From Acinetobacter sp. XS-4 (GTDB taxonomy: Bacteria > Pseudomonadota > Gammaproteobacteria > Pseudomonadales > Moraxellaceae), in assembly GCF_023920705.1 (NCBI RefSeq), contig NZ_CP094657.1, positions 2,356,001 through 2,420,000 on the forward strand: a DNA stretch of 64,000 nt, given 5' to 3'. The first letter of the stretch is position 1, and each line of letters opens with the position of its first letter. Under the pieces are notes generated by a model that had not been told where the DNA came from, did not search any database, and worked only from the letters and a program-made list of their open reading frames with translations. Of the stretch, positions 45,530 through 54,724 are shown piece by piece. The translations under genes and the position numbers were made by a program.

Positions 45530-46423
45530 TTAGATCCCTGCATCTGTTGGGTGAGCTTTTAATTTTTTATAAGATGAACTTTGTGGCATGTTCAAATTAG
45601 TGTTTTTTGGTGGAATTGGTGATAGGAACCACTTCTTATATAAAGCGTCCATTTGACCAGTTTTCCATAAATTATTTACAGTACGGTCTGCAACTGCTTT
45701 AAATTTTGGATCATCTTTAGCAAGCATAATACCGTAAGGTTCAGATGAAAGTACTGGCCCTACAATTGCAAATGCCTTAGGTGTAGAAGACTTGGCAACC
45801 AAACCAGCTAAAATATTATCATCCATTACAAATGCAGCAGCACGGCCAGATGCCATCATGGCAAAAGAGTCTGCATGATCTTTACCATAAATATTTTGGA
45901 CATTAATTGACTGACCCTTCTCATTCATCTTAATGTATTTATCAGATGTTGTACCTTGAGTTGTCACAACGGCCTTGCCGTTTAAATCTGCCAAACTCTT
46001 AATACCAGAGTTCGCTTTAACTGCCATACGTACTTCTGTCGCATAGTAGTTTGTTGAGAAGCCAACTTGTTCTTGGCGTTGCTTAGAGTTTGTGGTCGTA
46101 CCACATTCCATATCGATATTGCCTGCTAAAAGTTCAGGAATACGTGTTGATGAAGTGACTGCCTTGTATTCAACTTTTAGCCCAGGCATTTTCAATTCTT
46201 TTTTAATGTCATTTGCAAACTGATTACAGATATCGACTGCATAACCTACTGGTTTACCTGCAACAACATATGAAATTGGGTCTGAGGATTCTCGATGGCC
46301 AATTACGATTTTTCCGGTACTTTTAATTTTAGCTAATGTATCTGCTGCTTGAATTTGAGAAGTAGCGCCAACCGTACAAAGCATAACTGTTGAAATAATG
46401 AGAGAGGTTGCAGAACGTTTCAT
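45530..46423 (-). CDS. gltI: Glutamate/aspartate ABC transporter substrate-binding protein
   Basis: 297 residues. A Sec signal peptide ends SQIQAA. The mature domain has DTLAKIKSTGKIVIGHRESSDPISYVVAGKPVGYAVDICNQFANDI and CGTTTNSKQRQEQVGFSTNYYATEVRMAVKA, characteristic of the GltI/DEBP amino-acid-binding proteins. It captures glutamate or aspartate in the periplasm. First gene of the operon, with AAGGAG 6 nt before the ATG. Confidence 0.93.
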   Translation of the reverse strand: MKRSATSLIISTVMLCTVGATSQIQAADTLAKIKSTGKIVIGHRESSDPISYVVAGKPVGYAVDICNQFANDIKKELKMPGLKVEYKAVTSSTRIPELLAGNIDMECGTTTNSKQRQEQVGFSTNYYATEVRMAVKANSGIKSLADLNGKAVVTTQGTTSDKYIKMNEKGQSINVQNIYGKDHADSFAMMASGRAAAFVMDDNILAGLVAKSSTPKAFAIVGPVLSSEPYGIMLAKDDPKFKAVADRTVNNLWKTGQMDALYKKWFLSPIPPKNTNLNMPQSSSYKKLKAHPTDAGI

Positions 46424-46921
46424 AAGAACTCCTTGATGATCATTCTCTCTATTTATCTATAGAATCATTCATATAGAGCAATAGAGTGATTTATTATTAA
46501 ATTGCAATTATCGCGCCAACTTTTCCAAGCCAGACACATCCATTTGCTTCACTTATTATTTAGCTGTTTTGCAGAGTTAATACCTTTAAAACTGCTAACA
46601 TGTTTCTACTTTAATCTATGTTTTAATCTTCTGTCTATTATTAAGCTCATCTATTTACACTTAAATGTGGCAATTATTGATTACAATGTAAACACATGCA
46701 CGATAAAGTGGCTTAACTTCAGCTAAAAACTGTTTTTAGAAAAATTGTATTTTGTGAAAAGTCATAAAAATTAAAATTATTAAGTATTTAGACTAAAGTT
46801 GAATAATGAGCTAAATAAAGAAATTCCTACATCAAAATAATATATATAAATGTTTTAATAAAAAGCATTTAGAAGATTGATAGTAATATTTAGATAAATG
46901 AGTGAACTTAGAAATATTACA
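46424..46921. other. Intergenic region upstream of gltI
   Basis: About 500 bp of AT-rich DNA that must hold the glt promoter. An in-frame stretch on the plus strand (46502-46726) has poor composition for a protein and no ribosome-binding site. I see no other structure. Confidence 0.45.
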
Positions 46922-46950
46922 AAAATGCCCTGAGAAAATCAGGGCATTTT
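46922..46950 (-). terminator. Terminator of the GST-like gene
   Basis: A 12-bp perfect stem (46922-46933 with 46939-46950) has a 5-nt loop, followed on the minus strand by T residues. Confidence 0.85.
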
Positions 46951-46957
46951 ATAAAGT

Positions 46958-47722
46958 TTAAATTCCTCGCCAATCTACGCGTGCATTTCTTTCGGTTTGA
47001 TATATTCTTAAAACATATTGACCTAGAGGCAAATCAAGTAAATATTTTTGATAGTTGCTCCATTCCTCAGAAACGTCCTCTCCTTCTTCATGCTCCCATG
47101 GCGTACCTTTCACCTCTAATAGTGGTGCAAGCATCGAACAAACAGAAATATCAGCAAGACTTAAGCGATCACCCACCATGTAGCGCGCTTGATTCTCTAT
47201 TAAATAGTTGTTTAGTTCATTTATGAGTTCGTCCATGCTCTCTTTGGACTTGCTTACCAATTCCTCTTCAAGTTTATAGTTCTTCTTTACGAGTGTTTTG
47301 AGAAATGGCTTCGATATTTTTTCAAACTGACGTAAATAGCCCTGTTCACCCATCATAATTTCTAGAGCATGGTCTCCTTGTGCCAACGTGTGAGCTAAGG
47401 CCCAACGGCGCACATGTATACCAAGCTCATCAGCCAAACTATCAATTTTAAGAGTTTGTTGTCTAAGTTGCTCATCACGACGCAACAGCGTGTGTTCTGG
47501 GTAAGTATCATCCAGATAAAGTGCAATTTTGGTTGATTCAGCAATCCACTGATGATCATCTTTCAAAATTGGCAGTAAATTTTGCCCTGTTTTGAGTTGT
47601 GCAAAAGCACGATGAAACCCTGGAATTAAGTTATGAGCCACATAATCAAGTTCTTTATGGTCTAACAACCAGCGAGCTTTTTCACAATAATGGGACAAAG
47701 GAAACTGATACAAAACCCGCAT
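46958..47722 (-). CDS. Glutathione S-transferase family protein
   Basis: 254 residues. The N-terminal thioredoxin-fold domain begins MRVLYQFPLSHYCEKARWLLDHKELDYVAHNLIPG, with the S-x-x-C pattern of omega/beta-type GSTs. The cis-proline block LPILKDDHQWIAESTKIALYLD follows. The helical C-terminal domain has YMVGDRLSLADISVCSMLAPL, the GST N-capping motif. It conjugates or reduces with glutathione in the cytoplasm; the substrate is unknown. GGAG lies 6 nt before the ATG. It is divergent from the sulfur operon. Confidence 0.9.
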   Translation of the reverse strand: MRVLYQFPLSHYCEKARWLLDHKELDYVAHNLIPGFHRAFAQLKTGQNLLPILKDDHQWIAESTKIALYLDDTYPEHTLLRRDEQLRQQTLKIDSLADELGIHVRRWALAHTLAQGDHALEIMMGEQGYLRQFEKISKPFLKTLVKKNYKLEEELVSKSKESMDELINELNNYLIENQARYMVGDRLSLADISVCSMLAPLLEVKGTPWEHEEGEDVSEEWSNYQKYLLDLPLGQYVLRIYQTERNARVDWRGI

Positions 47723-48090
47723 AAAATCTCCACGTTTATTTTTATTTGACTATTTGTACAAAAATGGTCGATGGTAAGTAGGTACTTTAAAAGCTATTTT
47801 TACTTAAAACAATGGATATTGTGCTCATTTTTTGCTGACACTTAGGTATAGCTTTTTATATCTTTTTTTACCGTACTTATTGCTCTTTTTCATATTAAAA
47901 CTAATTCTGTTATTCTTTTTTCTCATAAAAATAACAAAACATTGATTTATATAAATTTTTAATATCTTTATTTCTCCATTAAAAATCAAAAAAAATGCTT
48001 TGCACTTTATTTCATAAGCTGAGCATAAGTCCTCGTTTAGTGGAAAAATATTTCTTTTGTAAGGTAATGACAGCAATACAAGGTGTCATT
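47723..48090. promoter_or_regulatory. Divergent region upstream of the sulfur operon
   Basis: About 370 bp, very AT-rich on its right half. It must contain the promoter of the seven-gene operon. I could not identify a specific sulfur-regulator site. Confidence 0.4.
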
Positions 48091-49302
48091 ATGTCTAATT
48101 CTCTATCAAAAACGACTGCATACGTCCAAATCATTCAAAATGATCAACAAGCGATTAATGCTGCTTATCAAGTGGCGGATTATGCTTTAGAGGGTCGTAA
48201 TACACGTGATCAACAACGCTTATTACCTCATGAGCAAATCGAAAGCTTAAGTCAAAAAGGCTTAGGTGGAATTCGAATTGCGAAAAAATATGGCGGAGCT
48301 TTTGTTTCCAATAAAACACTAGCGCACGTTTTTCGTATTTTAAGTAAAGGCGATGCGAACGTTGGTCAAATTCCACAAAATCAGATTAGCCTTTTAAACC
48401 TGATCGAAATTATGGGTACAGAACAACAAAAAAAATTTATCTTTTCTGAAATATTAGCAGGTAAACGCCTTGCCAACGGTGGCCCAGAACGTAATACCCA
48501 TGACTCAAAAACCTTAAAAACTACACTTACAATTGAAAATGGCAAATATATTTTAAACGGCGAAAAATTCTATTCGACGGGAACCAGTTTTGCACATTGG
48601 CTCGCAATTAAAGCGATTCATCCTGAAGGCCATGTCGTTTTAGTGATTGTGAATCAAGATGCACAAGGTATTGAAGTTATTAATGACTGGAATGGCTTTG
48701 GGCAACGTACGACAGCGAGTGGTACAGTTAAATTAAATAATGTTGAAGTTAACCCAGAACTTATTTTTGATGAACGTTTATTGACTAAAGCACCAACCTA
48801 TCGAGGTGCCTACTCACAGTTATTACAAGTGGCTATTGATGTAGGTATTGCAGAAGCTGCTTTCGAAGATACGTTATCGACCATTCATAAAGCACGCCCG
48901 ATTATTGATGCAAATGTTGAAAAAGCCAGCTTTGAGCATTACACCCTGCAAGAGGTAGGTAAGTTAAATATTTTGCTCGACGCTGCAGTTTTATTACTTG
49001 ATGAAGCTGCTGAATATTTAGATGAACTTGATCAACTTCAAAATGTCACTGATGAACAGACTGCAAAAGCTTCAATTTTAGTCGCAGAAGCAAAGGTCTA
49101 TGCCAATGACGCCGCTCTACAAATCTCTGAAAAGTTGTTGGAACTTGGTGGTAGCCGTTCAAGTTTAAGTCAACACAATTTAGATCAACATTGGCGAAAT
49201 GCCCGTGTGCATACCTTACACGACCCTGTTCGCTGGAAATTACATGCCATTGGCAATTATTACCTTAATGGTCATTTCCCTGCCCGCCATGCCTGGATTT
49301 AA
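48091..49302 (+). CDS. SfnB-family acyl-CoA-dehydrogenase-like flavoprotein (sulfur acquisition), first copy
   Basis: 403 residues from ATG 48091 with AAGGTG upstream; ATG 48067 is an alternative eight codons earlier. Acyl-CoA dehydrogenase fold: LGGIRIAKKYGGAFVSNKTLAHVFRILSKGDANVGQIPQNQ, GEKFYSTGTSFAHW, DWNGFGQRTTASGTVKLNNVEV, and the C-terminal NLDQHWRNARVHTLHDPVRWKLHAIGNYYLNG. This matches SfnB/DszC-type FMN monooxygenases that act on organosulfur compounds rather than acyl-CoA. First gene of the operon; it shares domain order with the next gene. Confidence 0.87.
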   Translation: MSNSLSKTTAYVQIIQNDQQAINAAYQVADYALEGRNTRDQQRLLPHEQIESLSQKGLGGIRIAKKYGGAFVSNKTLAHVFRILSKGDANVGQIPQNQISLLNLIEIMGTEQQKKFIFSEILAGKRLANGGPERNTHDSKTLKTTLTIENGKYILNGEKFYSTGTSFAHWLAIKAIHPEGHVVLVIVNQDAQGIEVINDWNGFGQRTTASGTVKLNNVEVNPELIFDERLLTKAPTYRGAYSQLLQVAIDVGIAEAAFEDTLSTIHKARPIIDANVEKASFEHYTLQEVGKLNILLDAAVLLLDEAAEYLDELDQLQNVTDEQTAKASILVAEAKVYANDAALQISEKLLELGGSRSSLSQHNLDQHWRNARVHTLHDPVRWKLHAIGNYYLNGHFPARHAWI

Positions 49303-49314
49303 GGAGAAATTGTC

Positions 49315-50538
49315 ATGACTTCATATCAATCGGTTCAAACGAAACAAACCTCGGCATCTGGCCAAGCACACATTATTCAAAATGATGCTGAAGCTTTAGA
49401 CGTTGCCAAACAATTTGCAGAGCAGTTTAAAAAAACCGCAGTTGAGCGAGACTCTAAGCGAATTCTACCGTATACCGAAATCGATGCATTGAGCCAATCT
49501 GGTCTTTGGGCAATTACAGTACCCAAGCAATATGGCGGTGCTGAAGTTTCAAGTCATACCGTTGCTAAAGTGATTGCTCTTTTAAGTGGTGCAGATGGTT
49601 CAATCGGACAAATTCCACAAAACCATTTTTATGCTTTAGAGGTATTGCGCAATACTGGCACAGAAGCTCAAAAGCAACGCTTATATGGTGAAGTGCTAAA
49701 TGGTACTCGCTTTGGTAACGCACTTGCTGAGTTTAAAACTAAAACTTCAACCCATAAACAAACTAATATCCGTCCTCACGAAAATGGGTATTTGATTCAG
49801 GGTGAAAAGTTTTACTGCACAGGAAGTTTATTTGCGCACCGTATTCCAACCTTAGTTTTAGACGATGCAGGTCGAGAATATCTAGCATTTGTAAAAAGTG
49901 GTTCACAAGGATTGAAACTTGTTGATGACTGGTCTGGTTTTGGACAGAAAACTACAGGTAGCGGCACAGTTAAATTTGATCAGGTTTTTGTAGATGCAGA
50001 TGATGTTATTCCTTTTGATAGTGCATTTTTACAACCAACCTTAGTGGGCCCTTTTGCCCAAATCATGCATGCATCGATTGAGGTAGGCATTGCACGTGCG
50101 GCCTTTGAAGAAAGCTTGCAAAGAGTACATCAAGCTCGTCCATGGATTGATTCAAATGTTGCAACGGCCAACCAAGATCCTTTGACAATTTATGAATTAG
50201 GCCGCATTGCCGTAGATGTACGAGCAAGTGAAGTCTTATTAAAACAAGCTGCTCATTCAATTGATGCAGCAAAAATTGAAACCACACCTGAAAATCTTGC
50301 TAAAGCATCAATTGATGTTGCCAAAGTGCGTGCTCATAGTAGTGATACAGCACTAAAAGCATCATCAAAGCTGATTGAACTTGCTGGAAGCCGTGGAAGC
50401 CAGTCACAAGATGGCCTAGACCGTTTCTGGCGTAATGCACGCGTTCATACGTTGCATGATGCTGCACGATGGAAATATTACTTTATTGGGAACTATGTTC
50501 TTAATGGTGTTCTACCACCTCGTCGGGGGACATTGTAA
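49315..50538 (+). CDS. SfnB-family acyl-CoA-dehydrogenase-like flavoprotein, second copy
   Basis: 407 residues, a clear paralogue of the preceding gene (shared GQIPQN, GEKFYCTGS, DWSGFGQKTTGSGTVKFDQVFV, GLDRFWRNARVHTLHDAARWKYYFIGNYVLNG). Probably a reduced-flavin-dependent monooxygenase in sulfone, sulfonate or thioether breakdown. AAGGAG lies 7 nt before the ATG. The stop TAA overlaps the ATG of the next gene (TAATG), so translation is coupled to the DszA-type monooxygenase. Confidence 0.88.
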   Translation: MTSYQSVQTKQTSASGQAHIIQNDAEALDVAKQFAEQFKKTAVERDSKRILPYTEIDALSQSGLWAITVPKQYGGAEVSSHTVAKVIALLSGADGSIGQIPQNHFYALEVLRNTGTEAQKQRLYGEVLNGTRFGNALAEFKTKTSTHKQTNIRPHENGYLIQGEKFYCTGSLFAHRIPTLVLDDAGREYLAFVKSGSQGLKLVDDWSGFGQKTTGSGTVKFDQVFVDADDVIPFDSAFLQPTLVGPFAQIMHASIEVGIARAAFEESLQRVHQARPWIDSNVATANQDPLTIYELGRIAVDVRASEVLLKQAAHSIDAAKIETTPENLAKASIDVAKVRAHSSDTALKASSKLIELAGSRGSQSQDGLDRFWRNARVHTLHDAARWKYYFIGNYVLNGVLPPRRGTL

Positions 50539-51950
50539 TGACAAATTTCAAAGCGAAAGAAATTTTACTCAATGCTTTTGACATGAACTGTGTTGGGCAC
50601 ATCAATCATGGCTTATGGACACATCCTCGTGATGAATCACATCGTTTTAATGAACTAAACTATTGGACAGAACAAGCTAAAACCTTAGAAAGTGGTCTAT
50701 TTGATGGCTTGTTTATTGCCGATATTACAGGTGTGTATGATGTCTATCAAAATGGTATTGATCTGACTCTAAAAGAGTCAATTCAGCTTCCGAGCCATGA
50801 CCCATCCACACTCATTTCAGCTATGGCAGCAGTCACTCAAAACTTGAGTTTTGGGGTCACTGTTAATTTGAGTTATGAGCATCCCTATCAATTTGCCCGC
50901 CGCTTTGCAAGTCTCGACCATTTAACTCAAGGTCGTATTGGCTGGAATATCGTTACAGGTTATCTAGACAGTGCAGAACGCCTGATTGGTCAAAAAGGTT
51001 TAAAAGACCACGATGCTCGCTATGAACAAGCCGAAGAGTTTTTAGAGCTTTGCTACAAATATTGGGAAGGTTCATGGGAAAACGATGCTGTAAAAAAAGA
51101 TAAAGTACAGCGTGTTTTTACAGACCCATCTAAAGTTCACACTATTCATCATCACGGAAAATATTACCAAAGTGAAGGTGTGTTTCAGGTGTCTCCCTCT
51201 GTGCAACGCACCCCAACACTGTTTCAAGCAGGTGCTTCACCCAAAGGTACACAGTTTGCTACTCGCCATGCTGAGTGTGTATTTATTGGCGGTGACAAAT
51301 CCGAAAAAATTCGCGAACAAGTAAAAAAGATTCGTGCTCTTGCAGAACAGCAAGGCCGTTCAGCGGATGACATTAAAGTCTTTGTCGGCATAACCGTTGT
51401 TGTTGCCGAAACACATGATCTGGCTGTACAGAAACTTAATGAATATCGTCAGTATGCAAGTCCTGAAGCTGGCTTAGCGCATTATGCGAGTTCAACTGGC
51501 ATCGACTTAAGTAAATTTGCCGACGATGAAGCAATTCCCTACCAGAAAAGTAACAGCATTGTTTCAATTACTGAAAAATTTAAAGAACAGCAAATCACTA
51601 AAAATGATTTAAAAGCTCAGCATGTTTTAGGTGGTCGTTATCCGCTCATCGTGGGTAGTGGCGAAGAAGTTGCTGAATACTTAATTCACCTTTTAGATGA
51701 GACCGATATTGATGGCTTTAATCTGACACGTACAGTTGCACCCGAGTCTCACCATGACTTTATTCGCTTGGTCATTCCTGAACTACAACAACGTAGTCGC
51801 TATAAAACTGCATATAAAACGGGTTCACTACGGAACAAAATCTTTAATCGCGGCGATCAATTACCAGAACAGCACCCTGTTCAAGCGTTCCGATGTAGTC
51901 CCTATAACAACAGCAAAAACTTAACAAAAATTGAAGAAATAACTGCCTAA
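50538..51950 (+). CDS. LLM-class flavin monooxygenase, NtaA/SnaA/DszA family
   Basis: 470 residues. The bacterial-luciferase-like TIM barrel of the NtaA/SnaA/DszA (SoxA) branch is visible: LLNAFDMNCVGHINHGLWTHPRDESHRF, FDGLFIADITGVYDVY, RRFASLDHLTQGRIGWNIVTGYLDSAERLIG, RYEQAEEFLELCYKYWEGSWE, and PTLFQAGASPKGTQFATRHAECVF. DszA opens dibenzothiophene sulfone and SnaA and NtaA are two-component FMNH2 enzymes. A role in oxidative cleavage of an organosulfur compound fits the neighbours. No NADH:FMN reductase gene is in the operon, so one elsewhere must supply FMNH2. Confidence 0.92.
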   Translation: MTNFKAKEILLNAFDMNCVGHINHGLWTHPRDESHRFNELNYWTEQAKTLESGLFDGLFIADITGVYDVYQNGIDLTLKESIQLPSHDPSTLISAMAAVTQNLSFGVTVNLSYEHPYQFARRFASLDHLTQGRIGWNIVTGYLDSAERLIGQKGLKDHDARYEQAEEFLELCYKYWEGSWENDAVKKDKVQRVFTDPSKVHTIHHHGKYYQSEGVFQVSPSVQRTPTLFQAGASPKGTQFATRHAECVFIGGDKSEKIREQVKKIRALAEQQGRSADDIKVFVGITVVVAETHDLAVQKLNEYRQYASPEAGLAHYASSTGIDLSKFADDEAIPYQKSNSIVSITEKFKEQQITKNDLKAQHVLGGRYPLIVGSGEEVAEYLIHLLDETDIDGFNLTRTVAPESHHDFIRLVIPELQQRSRYKTAYKTGSLRNKIFNRGDQLPEQHPVQAFRCSPYNNSKNLTKIEEITA

Positions 51951-51964
51951 ATTTGGAGATAGAC

Positions 51965-52795
51965 ATGGCTCAAACAGCCTCTAAAAAATGGCTAGGCGTA
52001 GGCTTAGTCGTTGTAGTCCTTTTTGTTGCTTTATTCTTTTGGAATAAACACCGTCAAAGTGGCTCAAATGAACTTGTAATTGGTATTAGCCCACCATTTG
52101 CAAAAACTTTACAAGCTGCTGCCGATGAAGCAAAGCAACAAGGTTTAAATGTGAAACTGGTCGAATTTTCTGACTGGAACACACCAAACATTACCTTAAA
52201 TCATGGGGATATTGATGCGAACTTTTTCCAGCATCAACCTTTCTTAGACAATGCAATTAAAGAAACTGGCTTTAAATTAAAAGCATTTGCAGTAGGTGCA
52301 GCATCACATGTCGGACTTTATTCAAAGAAATATAAAAGCTTTGATGAATTGCCACAAAATGCACGCGTAGTCATTCCAAATGACCCAGTGAATCAAGGTC
52401 GTGCCCTACTACTTTTACAGCAAGCTAAATTAATTACACTTAAAGATTCAAACAACCATTTATCTGCACTCAAAGATGTTGTTTCAAATCCTAAAAACTT
52501 GCAATTCATCGAGGTTGAAGGACCACAAACGGCACGTGCAATTGATGATGTTGACTTAGCTTTTGGCTATCCACATTACTTGCGCTTAGCAAAAACAGCT
52601 GATCCTGAAAGCGCGCTTTTACTGGATGACAATACCAATAAACGTTATGCGATTTTGTTTGTAGTGCGTGACGACTATCAGGATAAAGGCGACAAATTAA
52701 AGAAATTTGTTGAGATTTATCAAAATTCGCCAAAAGTTAAAGCTGTTTTAGACGCTGAAATTGGGCCAAAACTTTGGTTCCCTGGCTGGAAGTAA
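51965..52795 (+). CDS. MetQ-like ABC substrate-binding protein, first copy
   Basis: 276 residues from ATG 51965, with GGAGAT 4-8 nt upstream. NLPA/MetQ fold: NELVIGISPPFAKTLQAAADEAKQQGLNVKLVEFSDWNTPN, DIDANFFQHQPFLDNA, VGLYSKKYKSFDELPQNARVVIPNDPVNQGRALLLLQ. The N-terminus is a hydrophobic helix (WLGVGLVVVVLFVALFF) followed by WNKHRQ with no lipobox cysteine, so the protein looks anchored by an uncleaved helix rather than as a lipoprotein. It binds methionine or another sulfur compound for the MetNI-type importer. Confidence 0.9.
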   Translation: MAQTASKKWLGVGLVVVVLFVALFFWNKHRQSGSNELVIGISPPFAKTLQAAADEAKQQGLNVKLVEFSDWNTPNITLNHGDIDANFFQHQPFLDNAIKETGFKLKAFAVGAASHVGLYSKKYKSFDELPQNARVVIPNDPVNQGRALLLLQQAKLITLKDSNNHLSALKDVVSNPKNLQFIEVEGPQTARAIDDVDLAFGYPHYLRLAKTADPESALLLDDNTNKRYAILFVVRDDYQDKGDKLKKFVEIYQNSPKVKAVLDAEIGPKLWFPGWK

Positions 52796-52808
52796 TAACG
52801 GAAAAATT

Positions 52809-53642
52809 ATGGCTATTCAGTTCAAACAGCATAAACCTTGGTTACTCGGAATTACGATTGTTATCGTAGTTCTGGGTATCGCCGGTTACCGTTATATTAA
52901 AAATAAGCAACCCGATGATGTGTTAACAATTGGCATTAGCCCGCCTTATGCTGAACTATTACAAAGCGTTGCCAATGAAGTGGAAAAACAAGGCGTTCAT
53001 GTCAAACTCGTTGAATTTTCTGACTGGCGAGCACCAAATGTTGCCGTACAAAACGGTGATATTGATGCAAACTTTTTCCAGCAAAGCGTATTTTTACGCA
53101 ATGCCGTTAAGGAAACAGGCTATGACTTACATGCATTTGCCGTCGGTTCAGGAAGTCATGTAGGTTTATATTCAAAAAAATATAAATCACTTGAAGACTT
53201 ACCTTCACAAGCACGTGTTGCTATTCCAAATGATCCAGTCAATTTAGCTCGCGCTTTAATTTTATTGCACCGCGCAGGCTTAATTCAGCTGAAAGATAGC
53301 AACAATGAGCTTTCAACCACTCAAGACATTATTGCTAATCCTAGACAGCTAAGCTTCGTTGAGGTTGAAGGCCCTCAAACAGCACATGCATATAACGATG
53401 TCGATTTAATTTTTGGCTTCCCTCACTACTTAAAAATGGCAAAGGTAACCGACCCACATAGCGCATTATTTTTAGATCCAATCGATAAAAAATATGCAAT
53501 TTTGTTTGTGACCCGTCGCGATTACCAAGATAAGAACCAAAAACTTGCAACCTTTGTTAAAGCATTCCAGAACTCAAAACAAGCACAAGACATTCTGGAT
53601 AAAGACTTTGGCAAAGGTATGTGGTTTCAAGGCTGGAAATAA
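52809..53642 (+). CDS. MetQ-like ABC substrate-binding protein, second copy
   Basis: 277 residues from ATG 52809; the frame extends upstream into the previous gene, but this ATG starts the anchor helix. It is a close paralogue of the preceding protein (shared ISPPYAELLQSVANEVEKQG, VKLVEFSDW, DIDANFFQQ, VGLYSKKYKS, IPNDPVNLARALILLHRAGLI). It too starts with a transmembrane helix (WLLGITIVIVVLGIAGYRYI) and lacks a lipobox cysteine. It starts 13 nt after the first copy. Tandem duplication with divergence suggests the importer serves two ligand classes. Confidence 0.9.
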   Translation: MAIQFKQHKPWLLGITIVIVVLGIAGYRYIKNKQPDDVLTIGISPPYAELLQSVANEVEKQGVHVKLVEFSDWRAPNVAVQNGDIDANFFQQSVFLRNAVKETGYDLHAFAVGSGSHVGLYSKKYKSLEDLPSQARVAIPNDPVNLARALILLHRAGLIQLKDSNNELSTTQDIIANPRQLSFVEVEGPQTAHAYNDVDLIFGFPHYLKMAKVTDPHSALFLDPIDKKYAILFVTRRDYQDKNQKLATFVKAFQNSKQAQDILDKDFGKGMWFQGWK

Positions 53643-53653
53643 GGAGAATGACG

Positions 53654-54724
53654 ATGGTGAGTTTTGGATCACAAGTTGATTTTTCTCTACCCCATATCAA
53701 AATTCGTGGTTTAAATAAGTTTTACCAATCGCAAGGTCAAAAACTGCATGCTTTAAAAGAGATTAACCTTGATATTCCTCAAGGTAAGATTTTAGGCATT
53801 ATTGGTAAAAGTGGTGCGGGAAAATCTTCCCTACTCCGCACTTTAAATGGCTTAGAGCAAGTAAATGCAGGCAGTATTCATATTCATCAACAAAATATTG
53901 CTGAATTGAGTCATTCCGAGCTTATTCAAACACGCCAGCGAATTGGAATGATTTTCCAACATTTCAATTTAATGTCTGCAAAAACAGTTTGGGAAAATGT
54001 GGCTTTGCCCTTAAAAGTTTCCAATTACAACAAAACAGATATCGACCAACGTGTAAATGAAGTTCTGGCACTCGTAGGTCTTGCAGATAAGTCTGGCTAT
54101 TATCCATCACAACTTTCAGGTGGGCAAAAGCAACGTGTCGGTATTGCACGTGCACTTGTTCACCACCCTGAAATTTTACTTTGCGATGAAGCAACCTCGG
54201 CACTTGATCCAGAGAGTACCGCCACTATTTTGGCTTTACTTAAAAAGATTAATCAGGAACTTGGTTTAACTATTGTTCTCATCACTCATGAAATGCAGGT
54301 CATTCGAGAAATTTGTGATCAAGTCGTGGTGATTGACCAAGGTGAAATTGTAGAAGCTGGACAAGTTTGGTCTGTGTTTTCACGACCAGAGCAACAGATT
54401 ACTCAAGAATTGCTAAACCTTGAGCAGATTACCCTGCCTTTTAAAATCAGTCCTCTACCCGATGAAAATTCGACTCATATTATCGTAAAACTTAAATATG
54501 AAGCTGAAGCTCATCAGGTTCCAGATATTCAAGAATTACTTGCTCGATTTAAAGCGCCTGTCAATTTATATCAAAGTCAGGTCGATACGATTCAAGGGCA
54601 TATTATTGGCTCACTCTTAGTCGGTATTCCTAATGTAGAAATTGATCTTTCATCTATACGACAAGATGCATTAACTGCAATTGCACAATTTGAGGTACTT
54701 GGCTATGCACGACCAGCTCATTGA
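53654..54724 (+). CDS. metN: Methionine-type ABC transporter ATP-binding protein (MetN-like)
   Basis: 356 residues from ATG 53654. The AAGGAG at 53641-53646 is 7 nt from this ATG but only 1 nt from ATG 53648, so it decides the start. Walker A GKSGAGKSSLLR, LSGGQKQRVGIARAL, Walker B LLCDEATSALDPE, and ITHEMQV. Residues ~265-355 form a C-terminal NIL domain (KLKYEAEAHQVPDIQELLARF ... QGHIIGSLLVGIP), the methionine-sensing regulatory domain of MetN importers. It powers uptake with the downstream permease. Confidence 0.92.
   Translation: MVSFGSQVDFSLPHIKIRGLNKFYQSQGQKLHALKEINLDIPQGKILGIIGKSGAGKSSLLRTLNGLEQVNAGSIHIHQQNIAELSHSELIQTRQRIGMIFQHFNLMSAKTVWENVALPLKVSNYNKTDIDQRVNEVLALVGLADKSGYYPSQLSGGQKQRVGIARALVHHPEILLCDEATSALDPESTATILALLKKINQELGLTIVLITHEMQVIREICDQVVVIDQGEIVEAGQVWSVFSRPEQQITQELLNLEQITLPFKISPLPDENSTHIIVKLKYEAEAHQVPDIQELLARFKAPVNLYQSQVDTIQGHIIGSLLVGIPNVEIDLSSIRQDALTAIAQFEVLGYARPAH

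Noticed and set aside
46502..46726. 74-aa plus-strand ORF upstream of gltI
   Set aside because: It has no ribosome-binding site and an implausible Leu/Cys/Ile-rich composition, and sits in the glt promoter region. Likely a random open frame in AT-rich DNA.
47825..48076. 83-aa minus-strand ORF upstream of the sulfur operon
   Set aside because: Lys/Ile/Phe-rich composition from A/T tracts and no ribosome-binding site. It also overlaps the sulfur operon leader.
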